A program made the position numbers and the translations under genes. From positions 1 through 62,391 of the forward strand of contig VCMS01000322.1 in NCBI GenBank assembly GCA_022539475.1: a stretch of 62,391 nt of DNA, written 5' to 3'. The notes under the pieces are model-generated. The model ran no database searches. It was not told the origin of the DNA and was given only the letters and a program-made list of their open reading frames with translations. The stretch is from Gracilaria domingensis (taxonomy: Eukaryota; Rhodophyta; Florideophyceae; Gracilariales; Gracilariaceae). The stretch's first letter is position 1; each line of letters begins with the position of its first letter. Below are positions 18,739-28,178 of the stretch, in pieces.

Positions 18739-21700
18739 TCACTCTACAAGGTTGCCCACCAGCGCAGGATCGTTCCTGGCCAGTCGCACAGTGTCGATTA
18801 ACGACCGCACTACCGCGTCCCGGTCCATGCTTCGTCGTCGTTCGTGCAACACCTTTTCACACCGCACATACAGCCCTTCCAAACCTTCTACAGTCATGCC
18901 CGTCGAAACATCCACGAAAAGCTGCTGTAGCGCATCAACCTTCCCGTTGTCAGCCTCTATCAATTTCTCCTCCCCACCGTCAACCAACTTCAAAATTGAA
19001 ATCCTCTGCGCTGGTCCATTTTGAGTCACCAACGTTGTCTTCTTGTTTGCCGTATCCACACCCGTCATATTCACGCCGCCAATCCCTCCTTCAACGCCAC
19101 CATTCTTGTCCACATTCACCTCCACGCACACTGCGCCTGCCGAAACATCTCCGTTCGACTTCTCCGCTGTTGCCGTTTCGCCCTGTTTTTCACGCTGTTC
19201 GGCTGCTTTCTTCTCACTTTCGGCGCGTTCTATGCGCTCGGCAACGATTCTGTTGCATGTTTCCACCAGAGAGGGATCAAGGTTATCAGTCCAAGCGTGA
19301 ACAATGTCAATCAGGCCATGAGCTCTTCGAAGGATCATGGCCCCACTCTCCGTATGTGGCGGGTTATAACTGATCGCGTTCTGCACCATCACGTTGAAGT
19401 CTCTCACCATCGCCAAAACTGTCGGATACATGCCCTTGTCCACCAACGCCGCGATTTTCGAAATATCCATGGGTTCTTTGACAATCTCGTAGTAATCCGG
19501 AGCTGAGTTGGCGTCCACTGGATTCCAGAATGCCTTGAAACGTCTATCCCGTAACAGCTGTTCTACGAACGCCCGCATCTCCATGCGCAAAGCACGAATA
19601 TACCGGTCTTCCTGCCGCACTTTTTGCACCTTTTCTTCAGCTGTTGGCTGCCTAGGTGGCGGCGGCGGTGCCTTGGGCAGAATCTCTGTGGCGCGTCGTC
19701 TCTTTCGTAACCTTGCGGCCCTATCCGATCTCTTTGGTCTTGCGACTGCTTGTTGTAGGATTGGTTGGAATAGCTCTCGTCTATGCTCTTCAGAAGGGGC
19801 ACTGAGCTCCTCTGCCTCCCCAAACAACTCCACGAGTTCTTGGGGAAGATCATGAAGCGGTTTCTCAGCTGTCGCAAGCACGAGCATTGGCAAATCAGAG
19901 GGTATATCTTTCAACGCAATTATCAGCGTCGTTTGCAGGGATTCCGACGCCGATTCCCACCATAGCTGCATGTGTGGCAGGTACAATATTGACGGCACGG
20001 ACCTTGCTGCTTCACGGAATGCGGAAATCAGCGACTCTTCGCAAGAACGAGCTCCGTCGGCCTGGAGCGACGGATAGTCTATGGCATGGACTGGACATCC
20101 TTCGCAATAATGCAGAAGAGCCGGCCCAAGCTCGGACTGGCCTAAGCCCTGCTGCCCATAAATCAACAGCCGAGGGCGCAAGATATGGTGACGGGCCAGA
20201 GCAGATCCTGTCGACGAGGACCGCTCTTTTCCAGCGATAGCAATCTGGTCTTGCAAGGCCTCAATGTTGAGAAGACCTTCATCTTCGTCAGAACTTGAGG
20301 ATACATACCCATCTTCATCATCATGTGAAGAAGATTTTCCGTTTTCTATCGTGCGTTGGCCGAGAGATCCATGCGAATTCAGGCCTGGGGCAAAAATTCG
20401 TTGCAATCTGTATATGCAAGATACTAATGGATAGCTCAGAATGGGACGCAGACGCTCAGAGATGGGTCGAGCATACGTTCTGGCACTGCGGTGGCTTGCA
20501 GGAATGATATCTTTCATCGCAGCAACGAAATCTTTCGTGGAGACACGAACTTCATTCACGTTAATTACCAGCTTATCCTGCGAGCTGTATATCTGTGGAT
20601 ATCTTCGTCTCAGCGCTCGGATCGCGGCTTCTGAACACAAAGCCTTCAAATCAGCTCCACAATAGCCCACAGCAATGCTTGCAACCGCGTCCAATACCTT
20701 AGGGTTTGGGGGAGGTTTCCATTTTGTTGTATGAATACCCAAAATTCTTCTTCGTGCTTCTATGTTTGGTAATGTGAAGATAAGTTCACGATCAAATCGA
20801 CCTGGACGTCTTAGAGCGGGATCTATTGCATCAACTCTGTTTGTAGCGCCGATGACAACTACCTTACCTCTGGCATCCAAACCATCCATGAGGCTCAGAA
20901 GAGTGGACACAATTGAAGAATGTATTTGGTCTTGGCGTGAGGAACGAACCGGAGCGAGCCCGTCAATCTCATCGAAGAAGATAATCGAGGGCTGATGCCT
21001 TTTCGCTGCCTCAAACGTCATTCGAAGGTGCCGCTCGGCCTCCCCTACCCATTTGCTGAGGCAGTCGGCACCATTGCGCATAAAGAATGCCACTCTTGGC
21101 TTCTTTTTCACTTTCTTCGGCAGGGCAGGTTTAGCACTATCACCTGTCGGACTGTGGGCTTCCTTTTGCGTGGAATTTAAGTCCTTCATCACAACATCAT
21201 GGTCTGCATTTGACTGAGGCTTCGTTTCCTTTTCCTTTTCAGCCATGTCTGAAGGCAATGCGGTGGGTTTCTGTATTACAGGTGCTTCCGATTTATGGGT
21301 AACCTCATCGAAGCCGGAGCCATCGATGATTTCATCTTCGACAAGTCTTCCATTCTGGCGAACTGGGCTCGCTGTCTTTGCGTTGTCGTTCTTCTGCTCG
21401 CTCTCCACTTGGGGTTTAGGGGCTTTTGAATCGCTGACGACAGGTTGTTCCGGCTGAACTGGATCCGCCCCACAGCTGGCGGCCAAAGCCCGCGCGCAAA
21501 GGGTTTTCCCGGTACCAGGTGGCCCATAGAAAAGAACCCCTTTCGGAGGTTCCATGTGAAACTTCTCAAACACCTCCGGGTACAACAGGGGGAGAAATAC
21601 CATTTCTTTCAAAGCACGTACATGATGATCAAGCCCACCGATGTCATCCCATGAAAGATCAAGATCTACTTGCACCGGTTCTATCGCTGATGGACCTCCG

Positions 21701-23211
21701 CCGAGGGCGTCGTCAGCATCGGATGCAAATGGGTCTGGTCTGGTCGGAGCCATACGATTTCGCTTATGACCAAAGCGGTCTAGGCGTTTGGGGCGCACGG
21801 GCTCTCTGACATCTGCCAGCGCCATGGGATTCTGAAGAAAGTCGAGCTTTGACACATCGTTGGCGATTGCGTCACCTGCCCTACTGGCCGCAGCTCTAGT
21901 CGAACGCGGTCTTTTCGGAAGCGGAGCAGAGTAATCCGAGCTGTCATTCTCATCACTGCTTCTATCTCGATCCATGTAAAAGTCAACCGGGCGCAAGGAC
22001 TCTCTCCTCGGGCGGTAGCTCTTTCTTGTTTCTCTAGCAAGAGCATTTTGATCTCTGTCCGGTCGAGTTCTCACGCGTTTTCGCTTTCGGAGGCTTCGCT
22101 GTGGTTGACGTTTTCGAGTTCTTCGCAATCGACCTGGAGCAGAAGAAGCAGCAATTTCCTCATCAGTAGCGTCATGTCGACTTCTGTCTAGCTCTGTTTC
22201 CTCCATGTACGCAGCAGGCTCATCATCCGACTCTTCCTCAGGGCTCTGCGGCGTTTGAAAGTCACAGTCGTCGCGATCGTCTTCTTCATCATCAGAGTCC
22301 AACATGTTTCGGCCTTGTCGAGACGACCTGGTGCGGCCGTTAGCTTCCCGGCGCGATCGGTTTCTGGTTTGATACGGATTAGAGCGCGCGTGGTCATTGG
22401 CCACGGCATTCGGATGCGAACTGGTGCGCGTACGGCGTCGCGTTTCGTACTCCTCGGTGGACACAAGGCGGCCTCCCGAGCGCTTGGAGCGCGCAACAAG
22501 GTCAGGTTCCGGTTTGATGCCGTAGGCGTCGTGGATCTCCTTTCCGTCTGCGGGAAAGATTCCGAGACGGCGAGTTCCCGACCGGAGACGGCCCGAATAG
22601 CGGCGCTCAGGGATGGATTTGTCCCTGCGTCGCTTGGCGCCAATTTCGGGGGCAACGGATTGCGGCGGTTTGCTTACGCGGCCGGATTTGGTGACGAAAG
22701 CAGCGGCGCGGCTCGAAATGGGCAGTCGCAGCGGCAGGGATCTCTTGGGGCTGTCGAAGTTGGGGTCGTCGTCATCGTCGTTGTCTTCCTCCTCCGCAGC
22801 GTCGTCGAGATTGTCCTCTGACGGGGACAGTTGCGGGCTGTTTGCGGTCTGCTGCTGAATGACGGTGCGCGCCTCCTTGTCAGAATACGAGCCGTGATGC
22901 TCGTCGGACGAGAGCTTGCGGTGCGCGTCGTCGTCGGGCACGACCTCCTTGTCGACGGGGTGCATGCTGGGCAGCGACGACGGCGAGAGCTGCAGCGTGC
23001 CGGTGCCCAGGGGCTCGTTGTCGTCGTCGTCTTCCTCGTCGTCGTCGTCGTGAACAAGGCGCTTGGACCTTCTGCGCGCCGCGTGCGCGGCCGGGTGCAT
23101 GAAGTCGTCCGAGTCGCGGTCATCGGCGAGCAGCTCGTGGCGCTGCTGCAGCGAAAGGCGCTCGATGGTGCGCGTCTTGCACTGCCGCGACGGGCGCGGC
23201 TCAGCTCCCAT
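18739..23211 (-). CDS. ATAD2: ATAD2/Yta7-like bromodomain AAA ATPase
   Basis: The ATG at 23211 gives 1490 residues; the open stretch upstream is alanine-repeat and Arg-rich without an ATG and is probably 5' leader. ATAD2/Yta7/Abo1 proteins remodel histones on chromatin. Residues 1-500 are acidic and basic low-complexity. AAA1 has Walker A GPPGTGKT (563-570), the family hallmark VAFFMRNGADCLSKWVGEAE, Walker B IIFFDEIDG (743-751) and arginine finger GATNRVD...RRPGRFDRE. A polar insertion of about 125 residues separates Walker A from the pore-loop segment. AAA2 is degenerate (GQQGLGQSE, no GKT), as known for this family. A bromodomain near 1210-1320 keeps the acetyl-lysine Asn (ISYNP, N1283). 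The C-terminus has a conserved-looking helical tail. Intronless. Divergent from V-ATPase E. Confidence 0.93.
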   Translation of the reverse strand: MGAEPRPSRQCKTRTIERLSLQQRHELLADDRDSDDFMHPAAHAARRRSKRLVHDDDDEEDDDDNEPLGTGTLQLSPSSLPSMHPVDKEVVPDDDAHRKLSSDEHHGSYSDKEARTVIQQQTANSPQLSPSEDNLDDAAEEEDNDDDDDPNFDSPKRSLPLRLPISSRAAAFVTKSGRVSKPPQSVAPEIGAKRRRDKSIPERRYSGRLRSGTRRLGIFPADGKEIHDAYGIKPEPDLVARSKRSGGRLVSTEEYETRRRTRTSSHPNAVANDHARSNPYQTRNRSRREANGRTRSSRQGRNMLDSDDEEDDRDDCDFQTPQSPEEESDDEPAAYMEETELDRSRHDATDEEIAASSAPGRLRRTRKRQPQRSLRKRKRVRTRPDRDQNALARETRKSYRPRRESLRPVDFYMDRDRSSDENDSSDYSAPLPKRPRSTRAAASRAGDAIANDVSKLDFLQNPMALADVREPVRPKRLDRFGHKRNRMAPTRPDPFASDADDALGGGPSAIEPVQVDLDLSWDDIGGLDHHVRALKEMVFLPLLYPEVFEKFHMEPPKGVLFYGPPGTGKTLCARALAASCGADPVQPEQPVVSDSKAPKPQVESEQKNDNAKTASPVRQNGRLVEDEIIDGSGFDEVTHKSEAPVIQKPTALPSDMAEKEKETKPQSNADHDVVMKDLNSTQKEAHSPTGDSAKPALPKKVKKKPRVAFFMRNGADCLSKWVGEAERHLRMTFEAAKRHQPSIIFFDEIDGLAPVRSSRQDQIHSSIVSTLLSLMDGLDARGKVVVIGATNRVDAIDPALRRPGRFDRELIFTLPNIEARRRILGIHTTKWKPPPNPKVLDAVASIAVGYCGADLKALCSEAAIRALRRRYPQIYSSQDKLVINVNEVRVSTKDFVAAMKDIIPASHRSARTYARPISERLRPILSYPLVSCIYRLQRIFAPGLNSHGSLGQRTIENGKSSSHDDEDGYVSSSSDEDEGLLNIEALQDQIAIAGKERSSSTGSALARHHILRPRLLIYGQQGLGQSELGPALLHYCEGCPVHAIDYPSLQADGARSCEESLISAFREAARSVPSILYLPHMQLWWESASESLQTTLIIALKDIPSDLPMLVLATAEKPLHDLPQELVELFGEAEELSAPSEEHRRELFQPILQQAVARPKRSDRAARLRKRRRATEILPKAPPPPPRQPTAEEKVQKVRQEDRYIRALRMEMRAFVEQLLRDRRFKAFWNPVDANSAPDYYEIVKEPMDISKIAALVDKGMYPTVLAMVRDFNVMVQNAISYNPPHTESGAMILRRAHGLIDIVHAWTDNLDPSLVETCNRIVAERIERAESEKKAAEQREKQGETATAEKSNGDVSAGAVCVEVNVDKNGGVEGGIGGVNMTGVDTANKKTTLVTQNGPAQRISILKLVDGGEEKLIEADNGKVDALQQLFVDVSTGMTVEGLEGLYVRCEKVLHERRRSMDRDAVVRSLIDTVRLARNDPALVGNLVE

Positions 23212-23259
23212 GGCGGCGCGGCGGGGAAGGCGCGGCGAACGGCGGCGGGCGGCGGGCGG

Positions 23260-23300
<41 letters not shown>

Positions 23301-23829
23301 GGAGGGAGGGGCGCGGCGCACGCGGGCGGGCACCAAAGCGCAGCGGCTGCGTAGATAGATAGATGGCGCCACCGCGCGCGCACGCAGCGCTCACCGCGCC
23401 GCGCCTCCATTTGCGTGGTGCACCTCCTGCCGCGCAATTGGCGCGTTTCGCGCGCGCTGTCAAGCGCCGTGCTTACATCGCGCGCCGTGGCCACGTGCGC
23501 GCGTTGGCAGCGCTGGCGGCGCCGTCTGTAAGGCGCGCGCGCCCGCTCGGTCCCGCGCCGTGTGCGGCGATGCGGGCGGCGGCCCCGGGCCGCGTGCCGG
23601 CCAGCGCTCGCGTGTCGCAACAACCGACAAATTGCACGCGCGCCGCGCCGCACTAACCGAATGCGCTCGCTCTTTGCCCGCCCTCGCCCGCCCTCGCCCG
23701 CCCTCGCCCGCCCTCGCCCGCCCTCGCCCGCCCTCGCCCGCCCTCGCCCGCCCTCGCCCGCCCTCCGTCGCCCTCCCCGTCCGCACCCGCCGCCCGCCTT
23801 CCTCACAGCACTCTTCCCCCCCACCCACC
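23212..23829. promoter_or_regulatory. Divergent GC-rich promoter, ATAD2-like / V-ATPase E
   Basis: 618 bp of very GC-rich, CpG-dense DNA between two head-to-head start codons. It holds a CGG/GCC run near 23266-23300 on the ATAD2 side and a 10-bp tandem repeat on the V-ATPase side. Core promoter elements were not identified. Confidence 0.55.
23681..23760. repeat. 10-bp minisatellite, eight perfect copies
   Basis: The unit CCCTCGCCCG repeats eight times without a mismatch and has partial units on both sides. It lies 70-150 bp upstream of the V-ATPase E start, so in its promoter or 5' leader. Confidence 0.95.
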
Positions 23830-24486
23830 ATGAACGACGCACAGGTCAAGCAGCAGATCCAGCAGATGGTCTCCTTCATCCGCCAGGAGGCCAACGACAA
23901 GGCCAACGAAATCAGAGTCAAGGCCGAGGAGGACTTCAACATCCGCAAGCTCTCGGCCGTCGAGGCCGCCCGCGAGAAGATCCGCGCCGAGTACGAGAAG
24001 AGGGTCAAGCAAATCGACGTGAACCGAAAGATTGCCAAGTCCACCGAGCAAAACGCCGCCCGTTTGGACGTGCTCAAAGCGCGTGACGGCATCCTGCAAG
24101 AAACGTACGACCAGGCCGCCCAAGACCTCGCCACCCTTCCCGACGAGGACCCGTCCGCGTACAAGGACTTCCTCAAGGCGCTCATCATGCAGGGGCTGGT
24201 GATTCTGGCCGACAACCACGTGTCGGTGCGCTGCCGCAGCGCCGATGCCGACATTGTCAATGAAGTTTTGCCGCTAGTCACCGAGGAGTATGTGTCTGCC
24301 ACCGGGAACGCCGTCACCGTTGTGCTCGACACTGACACCTATCTGGCCGATGCCTGCACGGGTGGCGTGGTACTGCTGAGCCAGGGAGGAACCATTGTTG
24401 TGGAGAACACTTTTGAGAGTAGACTAGAGATCGCCTACCAGCAGAACCTGCCCAAAATTCGCCAAATGATGTTCAGTTCTGCGTAA
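23830..24486 (+). CDS. VMA4: V-type ATPase subunit E
   Basis: 218 residues from the ATG at 23830, which sits in a good context (CACCATG). The usual length is about 226. Subunit E is the peripheral stalk of the V-ATPase, which pumps protons into vacuoles and other compartments. The N-terminal half is a charged helix typical of the family (MNDAQVKQQIQQMVSFIRQE, then KANEIRVKAEEDFNIRK). The C-terminal globular part has LIMQGLVILADNHVSVRCR, GGVVLLSQGGTIVVENT and ESRLEIAYQQNLPKIRQM, which are family signatures. Intronless. Highly GC-biased codon use fits a strongly expressed gene. Confidence 0.96.
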   Translation: MNDAQVKQQIQQMVSFIRQEANDKANEIRVKAEEDFNIRKLSAVEAAREKIRAEYEKRVKQIDVNRKIAKSTEQNAARLDVLKARDGILQETYDQAAQDLATLPDEDPSAYKDFLKALIMQGLVILADNHVSVRCRSADADIVNEVLPLVTEEYVSATGNAVTVVLDTDTYLADACTGGVVLLSQGGTIVVENTFESRLEIAYQQNLPKIRQMMFSSA

Positions 24487-24687
24487 CTGCCTTTTTTTTT
24501 CGACGCCTGTTGGAGCAGGCCACACGTCCCTTTTACCGGCCTTGACTCGAATCACTGTAGTGTTCGCTATAGTAAACTAATTACATTGCTACTCTGTTGC
24601 GAGACTAACACTAAACACGCTGCTGTCCAAACACAAAATGGCGTTTAATGTGGCGCTAGTCGTCCAAGCATGCGCTGACGCGCTGTC

Positions 24688-25175
24688 TCATTTGGCATGA
24701 ACATTGCCGGCTACGTAGCTTATTGCATCGCCACAGGTCATAATCTTTTCGGCCTCCTCGTCCGAGATTTCGATGTTAAACTCGTCCTCCAGCGCCATCA
24801 CCAGTTCAACAGTGTCCAGGCTATCCAGCCCAAGGTCATTTACAAAGTGCGACGACGCAGTCACCTTTTCGGGTTGCACCTACACGCGTGCGATCGTTTT
24901 ACAAACAGTCGAGCCGGTCAGAATCGCCACCTTGTCGCTTGCAACAAAACGGCGCGTGCGGATCTTACCTTTTCGAACTTTCGAACCAGCTCTAATACGC
25001 GGCCGGAAACCTCCTCCTTGTCTGGAAAGCCGGCCTCGGCGGCGAATGATCTCGAGAAGGAATGAAGGCGCGCAGTCTCAAACGCCGCGTACGAGGGCCG
25101 GATGGAAGATCGCATCATTTGACGCGACGCAATGCGCGCGGCGCTCGCAACGGACCGTAAGCTGTGCGAAAGCAT
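24688..25175 (-). CDS. ACPM: Mitochondrial acyl carrier protein, two exons
   Basis: Joined from 25175-24969 (exon 1) and 24879-24688 (exon 2), 132 residues. The intron at 24880-24968 is 89 bp in phase 0, with donor AAG|GTAAGA and acceptor TGTAG|GTG. Exon 1 starts [20 protein letters not shown], an Arg/Ser-rich mitochondrial presequence, and ends in LELVRKFEK; exon 2 continues [17 protein letters not shown]. The phosphopantetheine site is [10 protein letters not shown] (Ser about 89), and [16 protein letters not shown] is the typical acidic helix. Mitochondrial ACP carries acyl chains for lipoate synthesis and supports complex I and Fe-S assembly. A plastid ACP is less likely because the sequence is closest to the mitochondrial type. 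Divergent from TIM22. Confidence 0.93.
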
Positions 25176-25543
25176 TGCGATTGAAGCGGGGAGACGACGA
25201 CAGCCGAGCGCGTTGCGGAGATGAAAGGCGGCGGCCGCAAGCGGATCGCCTCGATCAACTCGGGAGCATGGACCGCCGGTTCCCCACTGCATCGCGCACA
25301 ACGCGACCGCGTGGACACGTTGCCGCGCTGTTCGCGGCACATACTACGCTTCCCCATGGGGAAGCTCCGCATGGCCTTCTCCACCGCACAATTGCTGCAA
25401 TGCCATTCGCCGCCGTGTGCGCGCATCACCGCCCCGCGCGGACGCGCGGACGCCGGCGGTGAGCATCCTTCTGCGAGATGACATTTGGAGTGCATTCGTC
25501 CTCGGTAGCCCGCCATCCCCCGTAAACCGCCTCGCTTGCAACC
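25176..25543. promoter_or_regulatory. Divergent promoter, ACP / TIM22
   Basis: 368 bp between the two start codons of oppositely oriented mitochondrial protein genes; GC-rich, with no TATA box seen. Open frames crossing it are shadows. Confidence 0.5.
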
Positions 25544-26158
25544 ATGTCCGACCCTTTCTCTTCCCCCGACAACCATTTGGACGCCGCACACGAGCAACAT
25601 CATGATGAGAGCCCGCCTCTGTCACGAGACTCAATTTTCCAAGACAATCTGAATCCGCTACAGCGATCGATGGTGTGGCCGCCCGTCAACCCAAACCAGC
25701 CCCCCGTCTGGCTTCGCACCATCAACTCCGCCACGGAGACATGCGTCTTCAAGGCGGGAATATCCGCGTTTGCGGGCGGCGGGCTGGGCGTTCTTTTCGG
25801 CTTGTTCTTTGGCGGCTACGCAAATGCCGTGGACAAAGCAGTTGAAACCGAAGGCCCTGCCTCTCTCAAGCTTCGCGTAGGTTTCAAAGAAGCCGCCCGA
25901 GCCATGCGTTCCTACTCCAAGAACTTTGCGCTGTTTGGCGCCAGTTTCTCGGCCGCTGAATGCACAGTCGAGAAGCTTCGCGCCAGACATGATATTTGGA
26001 ACTCCATCATTGGTGGCTGTGCTGCTGGCGCGTTCATGTCGTCCGCGCCCACGGAGAGGCTGCCACCGCGAGCAAGGGCCATGCAAATGGCGTTTGGCTG
26101 CGCCAGCGTTGGTGCCTTCAGTGCCGCAATTGACTATTACATGGAGTACATGGACTAA
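25544..26158 (+). CDS. TIM22: TIM22-type mitochondrial inner-membrane translocase
   Basis: 204 residues from ATG 25544 (ACCATGTCC). TIM22 forms the carrier translocase, which inserts multi-pass proteins such as metabolite carriers into the inner membrane. After a polar N-terminus of about 60 residues come four hydrophobic segments with Gly-rich packing: CVFKAGISAFAGGGLGVLFG, NFALFGASFSAAECTVEKLR with the family's E-C pair and R-A-R-x-D, IIGGCAAGAF, and FGCASVGAFSAAIDYY. The two conserved cysteines (before FKAG and after AAE) could form the structural disulphide known in Tim22. A Tim17/23 assignment is less likely because of the EC-x-x-E-x-x-R pattern. Intronless. Confidence 0.88.
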   Translation: MSDPFSSPDNHLDAAHEQHHDESPPLSRDSIFQDNLNPLQRSMVWPPVNPNQPPVWLRTINSATETCVFKAGISAFAGGGLGVLFGLFFGGYANAVDKAVETEGPASLKLRVGFKEAARAMRSYSKNFALFGASFSAAECTVEKLRARHDIWNSIIGGCAAGAFMSSAPTERLPPRARAMQMAFGCASVGAFSAAIDYYMEYMD

Positions 26159-26525
26159 CGTTTTCACTTTACCTTCACCAGCAGTTTTGAACTTGACTTT
26201 CGGAGATTCGCCGCCGAGCTGTGTTCCAACCTTCATGTAAAGCACGCGAATCGCGAGCAGAAGACGGGTGCGTTGCACATATGTCGTCGCTCGTATGCGT
26301 CCTTTCTGTTCGTATGGCGATGTGCCTTTATTTCTGCAAATACCGAAGGTAGATAATCGCACCGAAAGCACCAAGTGCCTTTCGGTTCCCCTTCTTGCAC
26401 CCCATGGAAAACCGCCTGCCGCATGCCATTACAATGTGGCTTTGCCGTCGCTGACGGAACGCTGTTCTGAGCCCGCGCGCGACACCAGCGCTTTCCTGGC
26501 CGATTGCTGAAGAGCGTTGCGAAAC
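26159..26525. other. Intergenic region
   Basis: 367 bp between TIM22 and the next plus-strand gene: a 3' region plus a promoter. Nothing else seen. Confidence 0.4.
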
Positions 26526-28178
26526 ATGAAGGGATGGATGGGCGGCAAGCGGTAAGCGAGCCAGTCTACTCTTTCGAAACATTTCTCAACGACGCTGACA
26601 TGAACCAAACTGCAAAGCCGTCATATCGCCGTGCGTCGGAGGGACCCAGCCGCTCGCCAACGGCAAGAATTCGCCCGAAGAAGGGAACTCGCCCGACTTG
26701 CCGTAAACCGTACCAGAAACAGAGGAGCGCAGATGAACATAGATATGATTGGACACCATTCTGCACGACCTCCCAGACCGGAAGCACCTCGTCGTGCAGG
26801 AATACCCCATGCTCCTCAAAATGCACCACAATGGATCGGAAAGCACCAAACACAACGGTTCCCATACAGCACAGACTTTGCCATGGTGGAAGACCCATCT
26901 CAACTCGCTTCTGTTGTGCCCGAGTATCGACATGCAAGGAAAAGAGCTCGAGATCAGGCTGTGCGCGAAGAGCGCGAATCAAAGCGAAGGAATTTGTCCT
27001 TGAGAGATGACCGCGACGATACGATTGAACCCAGCTACCCGTCACAAGACATCAGAATTTTTGATGCTGACGACGAGAAAACTCCTCTCTTTCGCCGACG
27101 AACGCTCCCGGATTCGTTCTTGAACAGTCAGGTTACCAACAGACAACGCATACGCACATCCAAGTACTTTGCGAAAGCAAACAAATCCCCGTCAAAGCGA
27201 CAAAAAGTCTCAACAACTCCGGATCTCAGTAGCAGACTGGAGCAGTTGAAGTTCAGTCCTGCTCGTCGTATCGAAAGGCTTAACAGAGTTTCCAGAGATT
27301 CACATCATCACAGGAAGCGGCCAACTGAGCGGTTTGATGTAGTGGAACACGCGTCACATTTGCCTGTGGGTCTCTCAGACAACTTTCGAGAAACTAACAC
27401 CCCTTTGGAAGACTATGGACAATCTGTGAGTATACCAGTCGCAGCTCTAGAAGAACCAAAGATGATGTCCAACCGGATTCGGGATCCGCTTCATGGGATG
27501 GCAGGGCGGCATGTACCAGAATCTCCAGAGCGCGCGCCAGCTTCGCCTGCTAGGTGGAGGGTTGCCGATGCGGACTCCCGTGCTCATTCCCCCGTACTGT
27601 CTGCGAGAAACATGGGCGCTCTCCACAGAAGTAGCACAAGACTGGAATCACGATTTCCTTTGATTGAAGCAGAGTCAGAGAGTCCTCCAATACTTTCTCC
27701 TGCGAAGAAGCAGCCAGATCAAGTCATCGGATTCCGCTCGATACTGGCTTTGGAACCAATAGCGCCCGATGACTTCAGCGCTGAGGTGCAAGTGCTAGAG
27801 GCAAAGATGTTTGAAAGGCCGGACAGCGACGGTGGGAGATTCAAGGTGCGGCGAAAGCGGCTTCTGCGCGGAACAGAGGGCTCCAAACACAAAGGAAAGG
27901 CCGGTGGAGATCAGTGGTTCAGAACTACTGAGGGCATGGGACGGGCTTCAGATGAGGAATTCAACAAGGAATTGTTCTCAGGAAAAGATGATGTTAAGGG
28001 TGCCATCCTGAAGGCGAACTCCAGAGAACAATTGGAAAGCGGGAAGGATGTAGCTCTCGTGGAAGCAGAGGCACAGAGCCAAGATGTTGTGGACATGACG
28101 CTTATCAGAATGGAACGCAACCCGATTAACGTTGCAAGGGGCAGGAGTGCTGGCCGTGATCACGTGGTGGGCAATTAG
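26526..28178 (+). CDS. Basic disordered protein, unknown function, two exons
   Basis: Proposed join of 26526-26551 and 26618-28178, about 528 residues. The first exon encodes MKGWMGGKR; the 66-bp intron has donor CG|GTAAGC and acceptor CAAAG|CC and restores the frame into RHIAVRRRDPAARQRQEF. Without it the frame would start at a GTG at 26631. Not recognised. The protein is Arg/Ser/Pro-rich and predicted disordered, with short helical spots (LSSRLEQLKFSPARRIERL) and several S/T-P sites (SPERAPASP, SPILSPAKK-like). The C-terminal third holds a more ordered stretch (FRSILALEPIAPDDFSAEV). A nuclear, cell-cycle-regulated role is possible from the basic and S/T-P composition, but this is only inference. 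Confidence 0.6.

Noticed and set aside
22831..23842. Several Arg/Ala/Gly-rich frames on both strands around the ATAD2 start
   Set aside because: Products of CGG repeats and CpG-rich promoter DNA.
26631..28178. GTG start for the basic disordered protein
   Set aside because: An upstream ATG exon with good splice signals restores the same frame.
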